From Thermoplasmatales archaeon SG8-52-3 (GTDB lineage: Archaea; Thermoplasmatota; E2; DHVEG-1), in the NCBI GenBank assembly GCA_001595915.1, contig LSSG01000084.1, positions 1-48,309 of the forward strand: a stretch of 48,309 bases of DNA, given 5' to 3'. Below, one piece after another: positions 25,545 to 34,013 of the stretch. The first letter of the stretch is position 1; each line of letters opens with the position of its first letter. A program made the position numbers and the translations under genes. The notes beneath the pieces were generated by a model. It saw only the letters and a program-made list of their open reading frames with translations, did no database searches and was not told the origin of the DNA.

Positions 25545-25970
25545 ATGGAAAAACAAAAAAAGCTATTACTTAGTAGTACAGTAATAATTATTGCTGTAAT
25601 AATTGTAGTTGTTAGTTTATTATCTGGCTGCTCATCAAATAATTCTAATACAAATAGCACAAATGGAAACACAGTAAAATTGGAATTAGTAAATTATTCA
25701 GTTGAAACTCGTTTGGATTTGACAGGAGAAGAATATAAACAAATTACAGGTTTTGTAAAAAATAATGGTAGTAAAACTATTAATGAAATTAAAATTATAA
25801 TAAGGTTCAATGACACTAATGATAATGAACTTTTTAACAAAACTTCTTACATATATGATTTACAAAGTAAAAAAACAAAAGAATTTAGCACTGTATATCA
25901 TTCTTTAACTAAAAATTATTATAAGGTAGATTGGAAGGATGTAGGATTTGATTTAATAGTAATTAAATAA
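25545..25970 (+). CDS. Small lipoprotein with FxLYD-like beta domain
   Basis: The start at the ATG 25545 is preferred over an upstream in-frame ATG at 25491. It gives a proper signal peptide (MEKQKKLLLSSTVIIIAV...) ending in the lipobox LSGC, and an AT-rich TATA-like stretch lies about 25-33 bases upstream, suggesting a leaderless mRNA. The 141-residue product has a Ser/Asn-rich spacer after the lipidated cysteine. A single beta domain follows (VKLELVNYSVETRLDLTGEE ... ITGFVKNNGSKTINEIKIIIRF) that resembles FxLYD-type domains of bacterial and archaeal lipoproteins. It should sit on the outer face of the membrane. Function unknown. Confidence 0.72.
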   Translation: MEKQKKLLLSSTVIIIAVIIVVVSLLSGCSSNNSNTNSTNGNTVKLELVNYSVETRLDLTGEEYKQITGFVKNNGSKTINEIKIIIRFNDTNDNELFNKTSYIYDLQSKKTKEFSTVYHSLTKNYYKVDWKDVGFDLIVIK

Positions 25971-26082
25971 AATGTAAAATAATTCACTTTTTTTTAATTA
26001 TATTATATAATAGTTTTTTACAAACCACAAGGTATAAGTTCTAGTAATTTATTCTTAATTTTAATAGGAAGGATGGAATGTA

Positions 26083-26685
26083 ATGTCTAAAGAAAATAAA
26101 ATTAATTTGAAACTTGAGGTTTTTAAAGATAAAAGCTCTGGTAAATTATCATTAATGGCTCATTTTGATAAATCTGCTCCTAATATTTACAAAGAAAAAG
26201 ATAATTTTCTTTGGGCTCCTACAGTTGAGGAAAAAGATTTTTTATTTGAAGCATTTAATATGATACCGGAGGGATCACCTGCAATACCCACAAAAGAAAA
26301 TAAAACAGATTCAGAGGAGCAGATTGATAATAAAGAAAGGCCTGAAGATAAAAATACTGAAAAAGAGTCAAATACAAATAAAATACCAACAGAAGAAAAA
26401 TCTGAGGAATTATCTTCCATTTCAGAAACGAGTGATGATTACACAAAAGATGAAACTCAAAATGATATCGATGATTCATTGTTAGAAGAACTAAATAAAG
26501 ATGAATTAAAAAATTTAGATGATGAAAAAGATAATGGATTAATTGTTGAGGCAGATGGTGATGCAATTGATGAGGCAATAAAAAAACATGCAAAAGATGA
26601 TGAATCTATTGTGGAAGCAGATGAACAAACAATTATTGATAAAGTTTTAAGTCAAAAGAAAAAAGGGAGATGGAGTAGAAAATAA
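26083..26685 (+). CDS. Acidic protein with small N-terminal domain and disordered tail
   Basis: This 200-residue protein has a compact N-terminal part of about 65 residues (INLKLEVFKDKSSGKLSLMAHFDKSAPNI ... WAPTVEEKDFLFEAFNMIP). Then comes a long tail of Glu, Asp, Lys, Asn and Ser with almost no hydrophobics, and a final segment containing LLEELNKDEL, IVEADGDAIDEAIKKH and IVEADEQTIIDKVLSQKKKGRWSRK. The doubled IVEAD(GD/EQ)xxID pattern is an internal repeat. There is no signal peptide. A GGAAGGATGG ribosome site precedes the ATG. No family is recognised; it could be a scaffold or binding protein. Confidence 0.65.
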   Translation: MSKENKINLKLEVFKDKSSGKLSLMAHFDKSAPNIYKEKDNFLWAPTVEEKDFLFEAFNMIPEGSPAIPTKENKTDSEEQIDNKERPEDKNTEKESNTNKIPTEEKSEELSSISETSDDYTKDETQNDIDDSLLEELNKDELKNLDDEKDNGLIVEADGDAIDEAIKKHAKDDESIVEADEQTIIDKVLSQKKKGRWSRK

Positions 26686-26700
26686 AATCATTTTTTTTCG

Positions 26701-27093
26701 TTACGATTGACTTTCTTTTATTTCAAATAAATAACCTGAAAAATCCTTAATAAATAGTAGAGTCTTTTCACCTTTTTTCACAAATATTGGTTTTAATCCA
26801 TATGATTTGCATATTTCTATAAACTCTTTTTTATTGTCAATCTCAATACAGATATGTTCAAAGTTATATTTTGTTATAATTTTTGTTATAAAAACCTCAA
26901 AATATGCTTTATCATTGCTATAAACATCTACGATTACTTCTTCGTCTATATTAAAAATTTGATTTGACAAATCTTTTGATAAAGTAAATGTTTTATTGAG
27001 TTTAAGTCCAAGTATTTTATTGAAAAATATTTCTGCTTTTTTTCTATTTGAATATTGTAATGAAACATGTAATGTTTTAACTTCTTTTTTCAT
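26701..27093 (-). CDS. VOC (glyoxalase-like) metalloprotein
   Basis: This 130-residue protein has the two beta-alpha-beta-beta-beta modules of the vicinal oxygen chelate fold. The four ligand positions expected for a glyoxalase-type metal site are all filled: H9 (LHVSLQY), E66 (AYFEVFI), H80 (FEHICIEI) and E124 (GYLFEIKE). The length is near that of methylmalonyl-CoA epimerases and glyoxalases. The reaction is not clear. It lies 22 bases downstream of the alpha-oxoamine synthase gene on the same strand. A role in clearing a reactive aldehyde or dicarbonyl arising from aminoketone chemistry is possible (inference). Confidence 0.78.
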   Translation of the reverse strand: MKKEVKTLHVSLQYSNRKKAEIFFNKILGLKLNKTFTLSKDLSNQIFNIDEEVIVDVYSNDKAYFEVFITKIITKYNFEHICIEIDNKKEFIEICKSYGLKPIFVKKGEKTLLFIKDFSGYLFEIKESQS

Positions 27094-27115
27094 GAAAATT
27101 AAAAAAGGGGTAAAT

Positions 27116-28300
27116 TTAGATAATGTCTAATTGTTTTCCTAGTTTTTCGAATTTTTCAAGTGTAAAGTCTAAATCTTTTTTTGTAAGTCCAGCATTCATC
27201 ATAGTCCTGATTCTTGCTTTGTCTCTTGCAACCATTGGAAATACTATTGGAAGTGCAAATATACCTTCAGTAAATAGTTTATTACTGAGTTCTTTTGCTT
27301 TACTAGATTCTCCAACAATTACTGGAGTTATTGGTGTTTCGCTTTCACCTGTATCAAATCCCATTGATATTAGTTCTTTTTTGAAATAATTAGTGTTATC
27401 CCATAGTTTTTTTACATGTTCAGGTTCTGTTTCTAAAACATCAATTGCTGCTAATTGGGCTCCAGCAACAGCTGGTGGATGTGAACCTGAAAGAAGCCAT
27501 GTTCTGGATTTATTATAAGCAAAATTTGTTAAATTTTGACTACCAGCAATAAGACCACCTACAACTCCATAAGCTTTGCTAAAAGTTCCCATCTCAACAT
27601 CAATTTTTCCTTCAATATTAAAATGAGCACCTATTCCCCGTCCATCTTCTCCAATAACACCTTCTCCATGAGCGTCATCTACATAAGTCATTGCACCAAA
27701 TTCACTTGCAAGTTTTACAATTTTATCCATTGGTGCAATGTCTCCATCCATACTAAATACGCCATCTGTTATAATCAGAATTCTTCTGCTTTTTTTATCA
27801 GCTTCAATCAGAACTTTTTCTAGTTCACCCATATCTCGATGTTTATAAACTGCTCTTTCTGCTTTTGTAAGCCTAACTCCATCGATTATACTTCCATGAT
27901 TTAGCTCATCAGATATTATTATATCCTCCTTTCCAACAAGTTGAGGTATAAGTCCGGCATTTGCAGCAAAGCCGGTTTGATAAATAAGAGATGATTCAGT
28001 TCTTTTGAATTTTGCAAGTCTTTTTTCTACTTCAATATGAAGTTTCATCGTACCAGCAATTGCTCTAACAGATCCAGATCCGGCACCATATTGTTTAGCT
28101 GCATCAATTGCAGCCTTTATGAGTTTAGGATGATTACTTAGACTTAGATAATTATTTGAACAAAGCATGATTACTTTTTTTCCATCAACAATAGAATGTG
28201 GTGTTGAACCAGATTCTAAAATCCTAAGTTTCCAATCAAAGTTCTTTTTGACAAGTTCATCATATTCCTCTTTTAAAAAAGATTTTGAATTTCTGTTCAT
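27116..28300 (-). CDS. kbl: 2-amino-3-ketobutyrate CoA ligase / alpha-oxoamine synthase
   Basis: The ATG at 28300 is chosen because GGGAGGT lies 10 bases upstream; an in-frame ATG at 28354 would add 18 residues with no such site. The 394-residue product is a fold-type I PLP enzyme: GKKVIMLCSNNYLSLSNHPKLIKAA, a glycine-rich GAGSGSVRAIAGT, the DDAHGEGVIGEDGRGI segment and the PLP lysine in GTFSKAYGVVGG. Among alpha-oxoamine synthases it looks most like Kbl, which with threonine dehydrogenase turns threonine into glycine and acetyl-CoA. Relatives make aminolevulinate, serine palmitate or KAPA. Threonine dehydrogenase is not in the window. Confidence 0.88.
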   Translation of the reverse strand: MNRNSKSFLKEEYDELVKKNFDWKLRILESGSTPHSIVDGKKVIMLCSNNYLSLSNHPKLIKAAIDAAKQYGAGSGSVRAIAGTMKLHIEVEKRLAKFKRTESSLIYQTGFAANAGLIPQLVGKEDIIISDELNHGSIIDGVRLTKAERAVYKHRDMGELEKVLIEADKKSRRILIITDGVFSMDGDIAPMDKIVKLASEFGAMTYVDDAHGEGVIGEDGRGIGAHFNIEGKIDVEMGTFSKAYGVVGGLIAGSQNLTNFAYNKSRTWLLSGSHPPAVAGAQLAAIDVLETEPEHVKKLWDNTNYFKKELISMGFDTGESETPITPVIVGESSKAKELSNKLFTEGIFALPIVFPMVARDKARIRTMMNAGLTKKDLDFTLEKFEKLGKQLDII

Positions 28301-28405
28301 TAGTAAAAACCTCCCATTGTTTATATTAATTCTTTTAAGATTTCTGGGAATCAAGTAAAAATATTAAAAGTTGTTGGTTAAATTTAATAGAACTTCCTTT
28401 AAAAA

Positions 28406-29545
28406 TTATGTTAATGTTTGAATCTTTACGACTCTACTAAGACGGTATCCAATCACAACCATGATAAACTCTTTTTCAGCAAACATTCTATCTAGTTCTT
28501 CATCTCCCATATCAACACGGATAGCAGGAATTGATGCAAGTTTAGCTGGAGTTGATACAACAATAATATTATCAATACCAATAATTTTTATAATTTCAGG
28601 ACTCAGTTGTAGGTTTCCTCTACCTAAAATAAAACCCTGGGCACCAATTGGACTAAGTAATAATTTTACTTTTAGATATTTCCTTAATAGATTTAATATG
28701 CCTTGCTCGTTAAGATCAGTGCCGATTACTTTTTTATTATATATTGCATCGATACCAAGTAATGAGTTTTTGACTCCAATTTTATTTGCAATATAATCTA
28801 TTGTTCCTCCAGAGCCAAAAAGAAATAAACAATCATTATTTTTTTCGATTTCATCCAAAATATGTTCATAAAGTTCATCTTTAATTTCATTATCTGATAA
28901 AGTTTCGAAAGTTGATTTACCAACTTGAATATAAGTTGGTTCAACAATACCTTTTGCTATACCAAATAATTTAATTTTCCATTCTCCTTTTCTATATTTT
29001 TCTTCATTAAGATCCATAATTTCCGCATCGCCAATTGTAAGGTTATTATTAACAAATTCATTGAGCGTTTTAGCAGATGCAGAAGTACTAATTCCAAACA
29101 CCCCTGAATGCATCTTAACGCCTGATGGAATGCCAAGAATTGGAATTCTTGTTTTAACTATCTCAAAAATATCTCTTGCAGTACCATCTCCACCACAAAA
29201 AAGAATTAAATCTACTTTCTCTTCAATAAATTTTTCAGATGCATTTTTTGTATCCAATTTACTAGTACTATTATATTTTGGTGAATACACTATTTCAAAA
29301 TTTTTTATTCCAGCTTTTTTTAATACATTGCTACCCATTTCACCTTTACATGTAAACCATTTAATTTTATCTTTTTTAGAATTAATAGAAATGAACTTTT
29401 TTACTGTTTCGACTGCTTTTTGAGTTGCAATTGGTTTGGCCCCCAGTTTTATCGCTTTTTTTAAAACTCCGTCAGTACCTTTCAAACCTACTTTACCACC
29501 CATACCTGCAATAGGATTAACTACAAAACCAATCTTTGATATCAT
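28406..29545 (-). CDS. ATP-NAD kinase-like protein (COG3199 type)
   Basis: This 379-residue protein starts IGFVVNPIAGMGGKVGLKGT and carries the nucleotide kinase motif GGDGTARD at 118-125, followed by PILGIPSGVKMHSGVFG. These match the archaeal/bacterial COG3199 family, related to ATP-NAD kinase and AcoX. The C-terminal half (LLFGSGGTIDYIANKIG, LLGIDAIYNKKVIGTDLNEQGIL) agrees with it. It probably phosphorylates NAD or another small substrate; activity in this family is not firmly settled. It is on the minus strand between the hairpin at 29606 and the kbl gene. Confidence 0.82.
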   Translation of the reverse strand: MISKIGFVVNPIAGMGGKVGLKGTDGVLKKAIKLGAKPIATQKAVETVKKFISINSKKDKIKWFTCKGEMGSNVLKKAGIKNFEIVYSPKYNSTSKLDTKNASEKFIEEKVDLILFCGGDGTARDIFEIVKTRIPILGIPSGVKMHSGVFGISTSASAKTLNEFVNNNLTIGDAEIMDLNEEKYRKGEWKIKLFGIAKGIVEPTYIQVGKSTFETLSDNEIKDELYEHILDEIEKNNDCLFLFGSGGTIDYIANKIGVKNSLLGIDAIYNKKVIGTDLNEQGILNLLRKYLKVKLLLSPIGAQGFILGRGNLQLSPEIIKIIGIDNIIVVSTPAKLASIPAIRVDMGDEELDRMFAEKEFIMVVIGYRLSRVVKIQTLT

Positions 29546-29605
29546 TGCTCTCTTTTACCTAAAACAAGCTATAATATTAAATATTAATCTATAAAAAATT
29601 AGGTT

Positions 29606-29626
29606 GAGCTGACAAAATGTCAGCTC
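29606..29626 (-). terminator. Intrinsic-like terminator of the 61-residue gene
   Basis: A perfect 9-base stem GAGCTGACA/TGTCAGCTC with an AAA loop lies 14 bases past the stop of the small minus-strand gene. On that strand it is followed by AACCTAATTTTTTATAG, a T-rich end. Confidence 0.65.
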
Positions 29627-29639
29627 TAAAATAACACAT

Positions 29640-29825
29640 CTATTTTTTCTTCAGATAGGGTAAACCTGTCCTTTTATTTACACCAACTTTGTATCCACTT
29701 GGCAATTCACAAGGAGTACCACTTTTTGGCTTTCTTTTACTAAAGAAATATATAGTTTGGGTTCTTCCACCCTTAAGTTTTACATCACGTGTATACAATG
29801 TCCACCCATCATGCATATACGCCAT
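29640..29825 (-). CDS. 61-residue basic small protein
   Basis: The start at the ATG 29825 is set by a GGAGG site 8 bases upstream; an earlier in-frame ATG at 29840 lies on top of that site. The product has a basic, compact sequence: MAYMHDGWTLYTRDVKLKGG, then a beta-strand-like TQTIYFFSKRKPKSGTPCELP and GYKVGVNKRTGLPYLKKK. Aromatic and basic residues suggest a nucleic-acid- or ribosome-binding mini-protein. It has its own terminator. I do not know a named family. Confidence 0.7.
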   Translation of the reverse strand: MAYMHDGWTLYTRDVKLKGGRTQTIYFFSKRKPKSGTPCELPSGYKVGVNKRTGLPYLKKK

Positions 29826-29897
29826 ACTCTCAACCTCCAAGAATGTGAATATTTATCTTTACATTTAAGTCTTGCGTTTATAACAAACTTGTCAATA

Positions 29898-29909
29898 GAC
29901 ATATATGTC
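29898..29909. promoter_or_regulatory. 12-base perfect palindrome in a divergent gap
   Basis: GACATATATGTC is a perfect palindrome in the 224-base gap between the divergent 61-residue gene and the 167-residue membrane protein gene. It overlaps a TATA-like core and lies 73 bases before the minus-strand ATG. It could be an operator or chance in AT-rich DNA. Confidence 0.3.
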
Positions 29910-30049
29910 GGCTGATTATTAGGTTATCTGGTGATTTCCGTTTTGAATCATTCTTATTAATACAAAAAAACTAGATATTGTTATTTTTATTGTAAAATTT
30001 AAATATGAAATATAATATTATATTATAGATTAATGGGAGGTAATAACTA

Positions 30050-30553
30050 ATGGTAAAAAAATTTACTATATTTAAAAAGACGCTGGTAATTGGGATAATA
30101 ATTCTATTTTTAGGTTTGGGTATTCAACCTGCAATTGCAACAGTAGAACAAAAAGAAAAAATAAATATTACTGAAACAAAGGAATTATTGTTTAAAAATA
30201 TTGTAGATATTGCTAATAAAGCTGATGATAAAGTATTAAATATTGATTCAGTAGAGATTGCTGATATAGCAATTTTTGATGAAATTGATAAAATAATAAA
30301 AAAAGATGAGAAACTAGCAAATAAAATTACAATAATAAAAGAAATTAATAATAATTTAAATCTTCGTTCATCATTATTCGACAATTTTATTCTACAATTT
30401 ATTGTAATGATATTAGCAATTACAGTGATTACATCATTATCTTTAATTGTAATTATTAATTTGTTGACATCCGGAAAAATTCAATTATTCTATTTATTAG
30501 AGATAGTATTATGGTATATTTATTGGGAATTTATTCATGACCTATTACCTTAA
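30050..30553 (+). CDS. Small membrane protein with signal peptide, unknown function
   Basis: This 167-residue protein has a basic N-terminus and signal helix (KKTLVIGIIILFLGLGIQPAIA), a helical, charged outside segment (about 30-108) and two hydrophobic helices near the end (about 110-140 and 143-163). It ends with WYIYWEFIHDLLP. The signal peptide and a GGGAGGT ribosome site support a real gene. Similar short helical outside segments with terminal membrane helices occur in many archaeal envelope proteins of unknown role. It converges on radA. Confidence 0.65.
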   Translation: MVKKFTIFKKTLVIGIIILFLGLGIQPAIATVEQKEKINITETKELLFKNIVDIANKADDKVLNIDSVEIADIAIFDEIDKIIKKDEKLANKITIIKEINNNLNLRSSLFDNFILQFIVMILAITVITSLSLIVIINLLTSGKIQLFYLLEIVLWYIYWEFIHDLLP

Positions 30554-30595
30554 TTATTGAAAAAATAATGTTAATGATTAAAATATACTGCAATT

Positions 30596-31546
30596 TTAAT
30601 CATTAATTCCTTCTTTAGTAATAGTAAAAACAGCTTCACCTTCAGGAAGATGTGGAGAATCAATAAGTCTAGCTATTCTTTTTGGGCCTTTACTTTTTCG
30701 CAAATATACTCTAAAAGTAGCAGTATGACCAACAATATGACCTCCTATAGGTCTTGTTGGATCACCAAAAAAAGCGTCTGGTTTAGCAGCCACTTGATTA
30801 GTTACACAAACAACACCATTATTAAGGTCACTCCATCTTAATAATTCATGCATATGCCTGTTTAATTTTTGTTGCCTATCGGCAAGAGCTCCTCTACCAA
30901 TATATTCAGCACGAAAATGTGCTGTTAGTGAATCAACAATAAGTAATCTACCTGAAACCTCTTTTGAAAGTTCTTTAACCTTGTCTAAAAGGAGCATTTG
31001 ATGACTTGAGTTATAAGCTCTTGCAACATGAATCTTTGAAAGTACCTCATCTGGGTCTAAATCACGAGCCTCAGACATCTGAATAATTCTTTCAGGTCTA
31101 AAAGTATTTTCTGTGTCAATATAAAATGCATGACTCTCTAATCCACCTTGTTCTTTAGGAAGTTGAACCATTACACAAAGTTGATGAGCAATTTGAGTTT
31201 TACCAGAACCAAATTCACCAAATAATTCTATTATTGATTGAGATTCAAAACCTCCCCCCAATAATTCATTTAATGTATTTGATCCACAGGAGATTTTTCC
31301 AATATCCTGACGTTTTTCAAAAAGTTCTTTTCCAGTTTTAAAATCATCTTTATTAACCATTTTTCTAGCTTCTTGTATAATTTTTGAAGCTGTGGTTAAA
31401 CCTAAATCTGCTAAATCAGTTAGTTCTTGAGGGCTAATTACTGCAATATCCATTAGTTCAGTTAATCCGGACTCTCTTAATTTTTCAGCAGTAGCAGGTC
31501 CAACACCAGGTAAATTATCAATTTCATTAGCGCTGTCTTTCTCCAT
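30596..31546 (-). CDS. radA: DNA recombinase RadA
   Basis: This 316-residue protein has the N-terminal helix-hairpin-helix DNA-binding domain ([20 protein letters not shown] and [14 protein letters not shown]) and the RecA/Rad51 ATPase core. The Walker A loop is GEFGSGKT at 110-117, the Walker B strand is RLLIVDSL and the L2 region lies around [33 protein letters not shown]. It forms filaments on single-stranded DNA and drives homologous recombination repair. Length is normal for archaeal RadA. It is divergent from mtrA, 101 bases away. Confidence 0.97.
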   Translation of the reverse strand: MEKDSANEIDNLPGVGPATAEKLRESGLTELMDIAVISPQELTDLADLGLTTASKIIQEARKMVNKDDFKTGKELFEKRQDIGKISCGSNTLNELLGGGFESQSIIELFGEFGSGKTQIAHQLCVMVQLPKEQGGLESHAFYIDTENTFRPERIIQMSEARDLDPDEVLSKIHVARAYNSSHQMLLLDKVKELSKEVSGRLLIVDSLTAHFRAEYIGRGALADRQQKLNRHMHELLRWSDLNNGVVCVTNQVAAKPDAFFGDPTRPIGGHIVGHTATFRVYLRKSKGPKRIARLIDSPHLPEGEAVFTITKEGIND

Positions 31547-31647
31547 CTAACAACCAGATATAAGGTAATTGATATACATTTATAAAATTGTGGGAGAGTG
31601 TATTTAAACTATTTTTAATATTATCATAAATAATCCGAGGAATAAAA

Positions 31648-32217
31648 ATGCCTGATGATTACTACCCGTGGGGTGGAGAATTTATAGTTTGCAACCATAA
31701 AGGATGTGTAGCAGTTGTAATACTTAATTTAGATTATATTCCATCTGAAAATGTAGCAATATATGGCTGGTTAAAAACTGAAAATATTGGAATAGAAAAA
31801 ATTGTTGCAAATGTAATATCAAATCCGAATATTAGATATATTGTAGTTTGTGGTGATGATATAAGAGGTCATCGTTCAGGATTATCACTTATCGCATTAA
31901 ATAAAAATGGAATAGATAGAAATAATAAAATTATTGGAGCTCGAGGAGCTATTCCTTATATAGAAAATTTAAATAATGAAGCAATAAAAAGGTTTCAAAA
32001 TCAAATTGAAATTATTGATTTAATTGGTGTTTCTGATAAAAAAATAATTAAAAGAAAAATAGATGAGTACATAAAAAAATCCCCACCTTCATTTGGAAAA
32101 CCCTATTATGCTATAAAAATTAAACAAAAAAATGAGATTAATTTGGATGATAAAAGAGTGATACATTCAAAAATTAAAATAAATTATTTAGGTAAGATAG
32201 TTAAAAGAGGCGAATAA
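31648..32217 (+). CDS. mtrA: Soluble MtrA-like corrinoid protein
   Basis: This 189-residue protein matches the corrinoid domain of tetrahydromethanopterin S-methyltransferase subunit A: ISNPNIRYIVVCGDDIRGHRSGLSLIALNKNGID and IIGARGAIPYIENL, with H75 in the GH.SG motif as the expected axial cobalt ligand. Methanogen MtrA is longer and has a C-terminal membrane helix. Here the C-terminus is charged and soluble, so the protein is cytoplasmic. It should carry a methyl group on cobalt. Ribosome site CCGAGGA precedes the ATG. mtrH starts directly after its stop. Without other mtr subunits in the cluster, a role outside methane formation is likely (inference). Confidence 0.9.
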   Translation: MPDDYYPWGGEFIVCNHKGCVAVVILNLDYIPSENVAIYGWLKTENIGIEKIVANVISNPNIRYIVVCGDDIRGHRSGLSLIALNKNGIDRNNKIIGARGAIPYIENLNNEAIKRFQNQIEIIDLIGVSDKKIIKRKIDEYIKKSPPSFGKPYYAIKIKQKNEINLDDKRVIHSKIKINYLGKIVKRGE

Positions 32218-33117
32218 ATGTTTTCTTTTACAAAGGACCAAAGAATATTTGAAATTTCAGGAGTTAAAATTGGTGGACAACCAGGAGTTTATCCAACAGT
32301 TCTTATTGGTGGTTTATTTTTTAAAGGTGAACCTGATTTTATTAAAGCAGAAAACCAAATCAAAGATATGCTAGGTTTAACCAAGAAACTAGGAAATCCT
32401 TCAATTCCAGATTTTTTTATTAGAAAGGAACAATACATAGAAAAAATACTGAACTTTATTGATAAAAAAATTCCAAAAAGACAACCTTTTTCAATTGACA
32501 TAATTGAACCTGATTTAAAAATAAAAACTCTTCAATTACTCGATGATAAAGGTTTACTCCAAAGAACAATTTATAATTCAATTCATATTGGAATTACTAA
32601 TGAAGAACGCGATGCATTAAAGAATCATACTCCAAATATGGCAATTATTGTAGCTTTCAATCCAAAGGATAAATCACCGGATGGAAAGATAGAAATTCTA
32701 GAAAATGGGGCAAACTTAATTGATAATGGTCTAATTAATTTAACAAAAAAGTTAGGAGTAAAAAAAATTCTGGTTGATACAGCGGCAATGGCTCCCGGAG
32801 ATTATAGTGGTGCAGCAATTGCAGCAATTCCAGTTATAAAGGAAGAAATGGGACTTCCAACAGGTTGTGCGATACATAATGTTGTTGAAAAATCAAAATG
32901 GCTGGATGATTTTAAATCCATACGTAAACAAGTTGATGCTTCATCAAATATAAATATACCAATGTTTGGAGGAGATTTTACAATATATGGTCCAATTAAT
33001 AATTCAAATACAGTTTTTCCAATGATTGCATGGCAAGATATATTGATTTCAGAGTATGTTGAGAATTATTTTGGGATATCTCCAGATGATTCTCATCCTA
33101 GGAGGAAATTATTTTAA
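32218..33117 (+). CDS. mtrH: MtrH-like methyl-tetrahydropterin:corrinoid methyltransferase
   Basis: This 299-residue protein starts MFSFTKDQRIFEISGVKIGG and QPGVYPTVLIGGLFF, the signature of MtrH. It continues with TIM-barrel strands (SIDIIEPDLKIKTLQLL, NMAIIVAFNPKDKS, KKILVDTAAMAPGDYSGAAIAAI) typical of the pterin methyltransferase fold. MtrH moves the methyl group of methyl-tetrahydromethanopterin (or a folate) onto the cob(I)amide of MtrA. Its start follows the mtrA stop with no gap and an AGAGGCG site. Its stop overlaps the start of the MetE-like gene (TAATG). So the methyl donor, carrier and acceptor enzymes are encoded in order. Confidence 0.93.
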   Translation: MFSFTKDQRIFEISGVKIGGQPGVYPTVLIGGLFFKGEPDFIKAENQIKDMLGLTKKLGNPSIPDFFIRKEQYIEKILNFIDKKIPKRQPFSIDIIEPDLKIKTLQLLDDKGLLQRTIYNSIHIGITNEERDALKNHTPNMAIIVAFNPKDKSPDGKIEILENGANLIDNGLINLTKKLGVKKILVDTAAMAPGDYSGAAIAAIPVIKEEMGLPTGCAIHNVVEKSKWLDDFKSIRKQVDASSNINIPMFGGDFTIYGPINNSNTVFPMIAWQDILISEYVENYFGISPDDSHPRRKLF

Positions 33118-34013
33118 TGAATTTAATTAAAACCTCTGTGATAGGTTCATATCCAATTGATATTGATACAATAAAACATGTAAAAGCATACTTTAAACAA
33201 AAGATTGTGAGTTGGGATAATTATATTAAATCCGCAGTAAAAGATATGTTGAATTCTGGTATTGATATTATTTCTGATGGGCAAACAAGAGATCCATTTG
33301 TAAACATATTTACTAGAAGATTAAAGGGATGCAGAATAAGGGACAGAACGGAAATCATTGATAAAATAGAATATGATGGTCCTATTACTGTAGAAGATCA
33401 AAAATTTATTAAAACTTTTATACCAAAAAATAAGCATTTGATAGGTTTGATAACAGGTCCATACACTCTAACAAATTCCTGTGTTAACCTTTTTTATAAT
33501 AATGATAAAGAACTTTCTTTTGATTTTGCCAAAGCTTTAAATCAAGAGGCAAAAATATTGCAAAAGTATGTGGATTTAATTGGTATTGATGAACCATTTT
33601 TTTCGATGGGAATTCCTGATTATGGGAAAGAATTAATTAATACTATTATAAAAGGCGTTTCTTGTCCTGTTCGACTTCATGTTTGCGGTAATGTTAAAAA
33701 TGTAATACCTGAACTATTGGAAATGCCAGTTGATATTCTTTCACATGAGTTCAAAGCTTTACCAATGCTATTTGATACTTTTAATCAATATGATGTAAAA
33801 AAAGATATTTGTCTTGGTTCTGTTAGATCTGATAAATCAGATATTGAATCTGTTGATGAAATTGTTAATCATATAAAAAAAGGAATTGATATATTTGGAG
33901 ATAGAATTAAACAGATAGCACCCGATTGTGGGCAGAAGATGCTACAAAAAAGTGTAGCCTTCCTAAAATTGAAAAATCTAGTAAAGGCAGGTGAAATCAT
34001 AAATGGTAGATAA
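33117..34013 (+). CDS. Core MetE-like methionine synthase
   Basis: This 298-residue protein corresponds only to the C-terminal catalytic half of cobalamin-independent methionine synthase. The zinc ligands are all present: H188 and C190 (RLHVCGN), E211 (LSHEFKAL) and C271 (APDCGQK). The DEP segment (IDEPFFSMG) near 158-160 supports homocysteine binding. It starts IKTSVIGSYPIDID, as in archaeal short MetE proteins. These cannot take methyl groups from folate directly and are thought to use methylated corrinoid proteins. mtrA and mtrH lie directly upstream with a 1-base overlap, making MtrA the likely methyl donor. A UROD/MtaA-type relative with another thiol acceptor is the alternative. Confidence 0.88.
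   Translation: MNLIKTSVIGSYPIDIDTIKHVKAYFKQKIVSWDNYIKSAVKDMLNSGIDIISDGQTRDPFVNIFTRRLKGCRIRDRTEIIDKIEYDGPITVEDQKFIKTFIPKNKHLIGLITGPYTLTNSCVNLFYNNDKELSFDFAKALNQEAKILQKYVDLIGIDEPFFSMGIPDYGKELINTIIKGVSCPVRLHVCGNVKNVIPELLEMPVDILSHEFKALPMLFDTFNQYDVKKDICLGSVRSDKSDIESVDEIVNHIKKGIDIFGDRIKQIAPDCGQKMLQKSVAFLKLKNLVKAGEIINGR

Noticed and set aside
26255-26593. Antisense frames opposite the acidic protein
   Set aside because: Runs of His/Leu/Ser come from reading Glu/Asp/Lys codons backwards.
31648-33117. Reading mtrA and mtrH as evidence of a methanogen
   Set aside because: MtrA lacks the membrane helix, no mtrB-G or mcr genes are present, and a MetE-like gene is coupled, which points to methionine synthesis.
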